Assembly: GCA_958299035.1 (NCBI GenBank)
Contig: CATQJL010000316.1
Coordinates: 25,955,676 to 26,019,675 of the forward strand
Length of the DNA: 64,000 bases
Direction: 5' to 3'
Source: Cylicocyclus nassatus
Lineage: Eukaryota > Nematoda > Chromadorea > Rhabditida > Strongylidae
Part shown: positions 59,785 to 64,000 of the stretch, piece after piece
Layout of the letters: the number at the start of each line of letters is the position of its first letter
Numbering within the stretch: the stretch's first letter is position 1
Position numbers and translations under genes: made by a program
The notes under the pieces: model-generated
Told to the model about the DNA's origin: nothing
Database searches by the model: none
Seen by the model: the letters and a program-made list of their open reading frames with translations, nothing else

Positions 59785-60517
59785 GTGATGCCGATAATTT
59801 TGTATCCACCTTAGAAGGATCTATGACGGACTGCGAGATCGATTTAGCATCAATGAAAAATAGAAAGAATTCTGCTTTGTCACTGAGAAACAAAAACAGA
59901 GAGCAAACTTTGCCATAAATCAAGCAAGTAGAGAAGATATGCCCATCGTTGAATGGAGTGGTTTGAACACTGAAATCAACATTTCGCATCCACAGAGACA
60001 AACCACGAAAGAAATTCGCGGAAACAACCATTTCAAACGTTGAAGAATATCGCATTGATTGTGTGGCATTGGAATCAAGCAAACCAATAGAAATCGCGCT
60101 GAAGGAACAGATTCCAACAAAAGAAGGCAGAACTCTGCGCATTTATAAAGGTGATCAACACTACTTTGACAAGGCCTTTCTTGCATGTGCCAAGGCTTTG
60201 CAGGTAACGATGCCAGTGGCACTTGGAGATCGCAAACAACTAGATCTAGCAACGGTGATAGCGTATCAGAAAAAGGGCAAAGAGCAAAAAGGTTATGTCG
60301 ACAACTACTAGTCACAAAAAGAACAGCCGAAAAAGTGAGGTCGACCAGATTACAGCACCTTAATAACTTTAGTAACGATAACGAGCAGGTAGTCATTCTT
60401 AGCCAGCTGAAAATAGAAGGAAAGATATACACGAAAAGCACTGCCGAGATCTGCTGTATCACTATACTGAACTGTTTGAATGCGATGGAATTTGAACAGT
60501 TGAAACAACTCGCATAA
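59785..60517 (+). pseudogene. frameshifted coding-like block, unrecognised protein
   Basis: Three or four successive open stretches in different frames read like real protein: SDADNFVSTLEGSMTDCEID from about 59786, REDMPIVEWSGLNTEINISH from about 59930, then NVEEYRIDCVALESSKPIEI, EGRTLRIYKGDQHYFDKAFL and QVTMPVALGDRKQL to a stop near 60311. It continues as EKVRSTRLQHLNNFSNDNEQ and ILSQLKIEGKIYTKSTAEIC, ending LKQLA at about 60515. The mix is balanced and charged, unlike chance AT-rich frames, and the antisense 180-codon frame is its shadow. It starts just after copy D. It could be a decayed transposon protein or exons of a host gene. I recognise no family. Confidence 0.4.
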
Positions 60518-60769
60518 TCTGCTCTATTTTTCTAGAAAATCTCTCTTAGCGATATTTTCACCTCAGTCTCTCGTGTGCTCGACATCTACAAGTCATGGCA
60601 GCTGCATCAATTCAAATAGCCTAGATAATTGCAACGCAGATTTCACACGTTCTACTCATCAGCCACCACTGCTGTATATCCCGAGAAAGAAGAATACTGT
60701 TGCTTTCAAATGATCGTCTCCGTTGTTATCATCTCCCTTGCTGTTCATTTGCTCTCGGCTGGCGGCACA

Positions 60770-61020
60770 GAAATATTAGGCTGACATACGTTGACGTAGC
60801 CGTAGGTGGTTGTGATTGTTGAGAATCCGCAGTGTGGACAATACACTAAGGGACAGTGTTGGGAAGCCAACGATAACAAGCGGATAAAGGTATCCTAAGT
60901 ACATCTGGGACATAAACATACCCATTACAGCAGGCTATGTTTATGGCATGACCTTTACGGTTTTGTCAAGCAATGGCACTGCTGTGAGGAAGTGCCGACA
61001 ATGTCAGCACACTTCGGCCA
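60770..61020 (+). repeat. direct repeat, copy 1
   Basis: Blocks tgacgtagccgta, gccaacgataaca, gcaggctatg-ttatggcatgacctttacgg and gccgacaatgtc recur in the same order at 62420-62690. Could be the ends of one larger element (about 1.9 kb) or two copies of a dispersed repeat. Confidence 0.6.
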
Positions 61021-61906
61021 GCGGGAGAAATGAGAATGACAAGATGAAACACGAGTATAACATGTACATATATCACAACTAATCTCTTCATCGGGATATC
61101 GCAGTGGACGTTGTCGAGTTGACAGGCAGGTGAAAATATGGCCCATGTTGGAGGTGGTACAGTGGCGGGGACGATCTTGTGGAGAACTTGATGTGGAATC
61201 TGGATGCTGATACTCCAGCTTTGTTCCTTTCATATCGGTGCAGCTGAGATCGCGTTGTTGTAAATGTTTTTTGCCGACAATACCAACAGTTGCCTAAAGC
61301 TTAGGCGTCGTCACACGTGTCTGGTCTGGGTTGAGATACCTTTACATGCTGCTGTGTTGTCTTGGGATCTCCACAACAGGCCGAGAATTTGCTGTTGGGA
61401 ATTTTGTCTTTGCCTGTTCAAAATCGTTGCCGTATCGAATGAGATGAAATCGCCTAGTCAAGCAGAAAATTTGTTGCCCGACTGATTACTGGGCAACATT
61501 TGTTCAGCTACTTTCACATCTAATTACGGCAAAATATTTCCTTCGTTTTATGTTCTTTAATTCTATCTTCGCATCATTTACGTTCCTCTAGTGTGTAAAT
61601 AAAAATCTGAGCATCAGTAGCAATTTAAAAGTGAGTTATCTCCTGTTGAATGGATCCAAATCTTCTGCCATCAGCTGTTTCCTAAGTTTGCACTTCTCGC
61701 TTTTTGTACGGCTTCTTTAGCACGTCGCTTTTCGATCGTATCAAGTGTAAGCCCAGGATGACGTCGAAGAGCAAGTCGGGAGTAGGTGCGGCTTGTCGAG
61801 GTATACTTTCTCTCGCTCTTGTTCATGGTTTGGAAGCATAATTCACTCAACATGGTTCGCGTGATTTCGTAGTAGTTCCGTTAGTCTCTTGGCGTACGCC
61901 TTCACA
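61021..61906. other. nothing recognised between the direct repeats
   Basis: Short frames at 61264-61485 and 61671-61853 have no family signature. Confidence 0.35.
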
Positions 61907-62296
61907 TCTTATACATATATAAAGCTGAATGTGTTTTTGTATGTTTGTCTGTCTGTCCGTGTGTACGTATGTTCCGAATACAGAATTCCATTTTTTAACC
62001 GATCTAGACCAAATTGGCACACATACACTTCGGGACGGGGCGGGTGTTGTCGGGTGTCGTAGGCCATTTCGTCATCGATCGATACCCATTTTATCGATTT
62101 TAATCGATTTTTGCCAAGTTAGAGCTAGAAGGTTGGGAATTGGAACAGAGATTATGCGAGCACGCTGATTACCAACACAGCGGGTATAGGGAATTGGCAT
62201 GTAGAAGTGATCACAGAGAAATTTTGTACAGGGAGAGGGATCGACCTTTATCATAGTCTTTTGACAGGATCGAGCGGAGCCGAGTAAGCCAGCTAG
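61907..62296 (+). mobile_element. non-autonomous Helitron (390 bp)
   Basis: The 5' end is TC after an A (a|tcttatacatatataaagc), followed by tgtttgtctgtctgtccgtg and an accgatctagaccaaattgg block typical of Helitron heads. The 3' end is CTAG before a T (ccagctag|t), with the palindromic ggagccgag-type element about 12 bp upstream. Insertion between A and T without target duplication fits Helitrons. No Rep/helicase. Confidence 0.75.
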
Positions 62297-62419
62297 TCTT
62301 CCATATGGAAGTGCAGTATCGTTATTGCTTTATTGTAGGCTTCTGCCTTGTCCTTTGAAGCAGAGCATGGTATCGGTCTGGGCTTAGCCGATGCAGCAGA
62401 AGTATTAGACTGGCGCAAA

Positions 62420-62690
62420 CGAGCCGACGAGATGACGTAGCCGTAGTTGCTGATTTGTGAGGAGTATCTGCAGGTGTTGACAGTACACTAGCCTGGCAGA
62501 TTCATTGAGTCAGACGACTTGTTCGCACTGGGATAATGGTAGAATGCCAACGATAACAGCCGAAACAAAGTAATTTGAGTGCATCTAAGCAATAAAAACA
62601 TTCATATCGCAGCAGGTCATGCTTTTGGCATGACCTTTACGGATTTAGCAAGGAATGGAACCCGTGAGGAATTGCCGACAATGTCGACAC
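62420..62690 (+). repeat. direct repeat, copy 2
   Basis: Partner of 60770-61020. The shared blocks are about 75-80 percent alike by eye. Confidence 0.6.
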
Positions 62691-63274
62691 AAGAGGGTGA
62701 TCAAACTATTTAGCATAGCATTTAAAATGATGACAAATACAGCACAAGAAAAGTCCTACATAAGCTTAAGAAGGTTCAAGTGAACAAACTTTTGTTAAAT
62801 AAATATAGCAATAAAACAATCTCACAGGAGATAGGACAGGGTCCGGCACTCTGGGGTCAAACTGGACTTCCTTTTTGGGTTAGAAGCAACGAGGATATCG
62901 TTTCTACAGGGTCTTGGATGGAGTGAAAAACGACAAACATGTCAGGTTTTACACGTTAAACGTTCTTTCGCAAGTGCGAATTTTAAACGCAATACTTAAC
63001 ACGCTGAGACAGTGCCGCGCAACAGTGCGCTGCGGCCCCAATTTCAGTTATTTGTCCAATCCTCTTAGTTTTTGTTCATGCTAGTGTACCAGGGGCCCTC
63101 GTGTGTTGCATGCCAAGGAGTGCAGAGATTTGCGGTTTTTATTGATGCACTTAGGCGCTGGACGATTAACAAAAAGTGCAGGCACACCCATTCCTCGAAT
63201 GTTTTATGGTCAAAATCAGTTTCCCTTATTAGAGCCCAAAGTTTTCCTCGCAAGCATTTGGGCACCATGGCCAA
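62691..63274. other. nothing recognised
   Basis: No gene or bounded repeat can be supported. Confidence 0.35.
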
Positions 63275-63511
63275 GATACCTACAGGGCTTACCAACTGCA
63301 GTGTCGGGAGCGCCAGCAACTCCGCTCCCGCAAGGCCACTTCACCTGGACTCGAACCCCTTTCGCGAATATGCCCTCTAATCAACTTCTCACCGCGGGCT
63401 TGGGAAAAGCGGAGCCTCAATAATTGGATACGATTAGAGGGCATGTTCGAAAAGTGCAGAGTCCCCCGCGGGAGTGGAGATGCTGGTGCGGACACTGCAA
63501 TTGATAAGCCC
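63275..63511. repeat. ~235-bp GC-rich inverted repeat
   Basis: 63285-63380 (acagggcttaccaactgcagtgtc and on to gcgaatatgccctctaatc) pairs with 63433-63511 (gattagagggcatgttcgaa and on to ttgataagccctgt). Could be a small MITE. No clear target duplication. Confidence 0.65.
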
Positions 63512-63589
63512 TGTAGATTTTTCCTCTCCGAATTTTTCAAATGGGAACGCTAAACTTCACGATGCGAATTCCTCCTCCCGGCTCAAAGG

Positions 63590-64000
63590 TGCTGCACTCT
63601 GTTTGAAGGAGCACCAAAATTCACTCACCAAATCCTTTCAGGGCCAGGATGCCCAAAGTCCCCCCCCCCCCAGAATTCCCTCTCAAGAATGCACTATCCT
63701 AGACTCCCTCTCTTTTTCTGTTTTCCTGGCCTTGAAAGGGAGAAAAGAGAAGGAACCGTAAGACAGGAGTAGGAATGCCCTGTCACAAGGCCTCTCCTAT
63801 TATGTAATTTCCAAAAAATTCAATGTTGGAGCCCGGACTCTTCTTTGTAGGTTCCCTGGCCCTTTTTGAATAGGAGCGCCGAGTCCACAGTGTCCACCCC
63901 TTCTCCATGTCCGAAGCTGATGCAGCCCATGCATGTGAAAGCACCAAAATCCATTCCCCAAACTCTTTCACGGCCAGAATTCCCAAAGTTCTTTCCTCCT
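63590..64000 (+). repeat. two direct copies of an ~80-bp segment, truncated by window end
   Basis: gcaccaaaattcactcaccaaa with ctttcagggccaggatgccc (63611-63657) recurs as gcaccaaaatccattcccca with ctttcacggccagaattccc (63942-63987). A 12-base C run follows the first copy at about 63661. No gene. Confidence 0.5.

Noticed and set aside
59920..60462. 180-codon minus-strand open frame
   Set aside because: Cys/Leu-rich shadow of the plus-strand coding-like block. No family signal of its own.

Overview
The window reads as repeat-rich genomic DNA of a parasitic clade V (strongylid/hookworm-like) nematode. There are no operons. Coding exons are short (55-222 bp), several introns are only 40-60 bp, and splice junctions fit GT..AG. 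The decayed retroelements carry endonuclease/reverse-transcriptase sequence of types I associate with strongylid genomes. This taxonomic reading is an inference.

One host gene can be supported: a membrane O-acyltransferase of the nematode OAC type (acyltransferase-3 membrane domain plus C-terminal SGNH domain) on the + strand. Its exons are scattered over about 31 kb: 17043-18226, 31643-32082, about 34242-34648, 38116-38545 and 47940-48132. Most joins keep phase. One join does not, and about 50 residues are unresolved. The large introns are packed with mobile elements.

The dominant structure is a giant imperfect inverted duplication: left arm about 735-14382, 855-bp spacer, right arm about 15238-23370. 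The left arm carries a second copy of OAC exons 1-5 on the - strand (12575-11392), head-to-head with the intact start. The arms are nearly identical from about 11.0 to 14.38 kb and 15.24 to 18.62 kb, but clearly diverged further out. Insertions private to one arm (a 4.6-kb RTE-like retroelement with a 12-bp target duplication, a TAA-flanked MITE, a fold-back element with tRNA-like modules, a GC-rich insert) show that the duplication is not a trivial assembly mirror.

The rest is mobile-element debris. From 23.6 to 31.5 kb lie a TTAA-flanked MITE and three TA/AT-rich elements set end to end, two of them mariner-like. From 32.9 to 47.9 kb, inside OAC introns, lie a GC-rich terminal-inverted-repeat element, a 1.7-kb fold-back and a minus-strand RTE/BovB-like element. 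From 50 to 64 kb lie two adjacent Tc1/mariner-like MITEs, a Penelope-like GIY-YIG remnant, two more copies of the GC-rich TIR family, an unrecognised frameshifted coding-like block, and a 390-bp Helitron.
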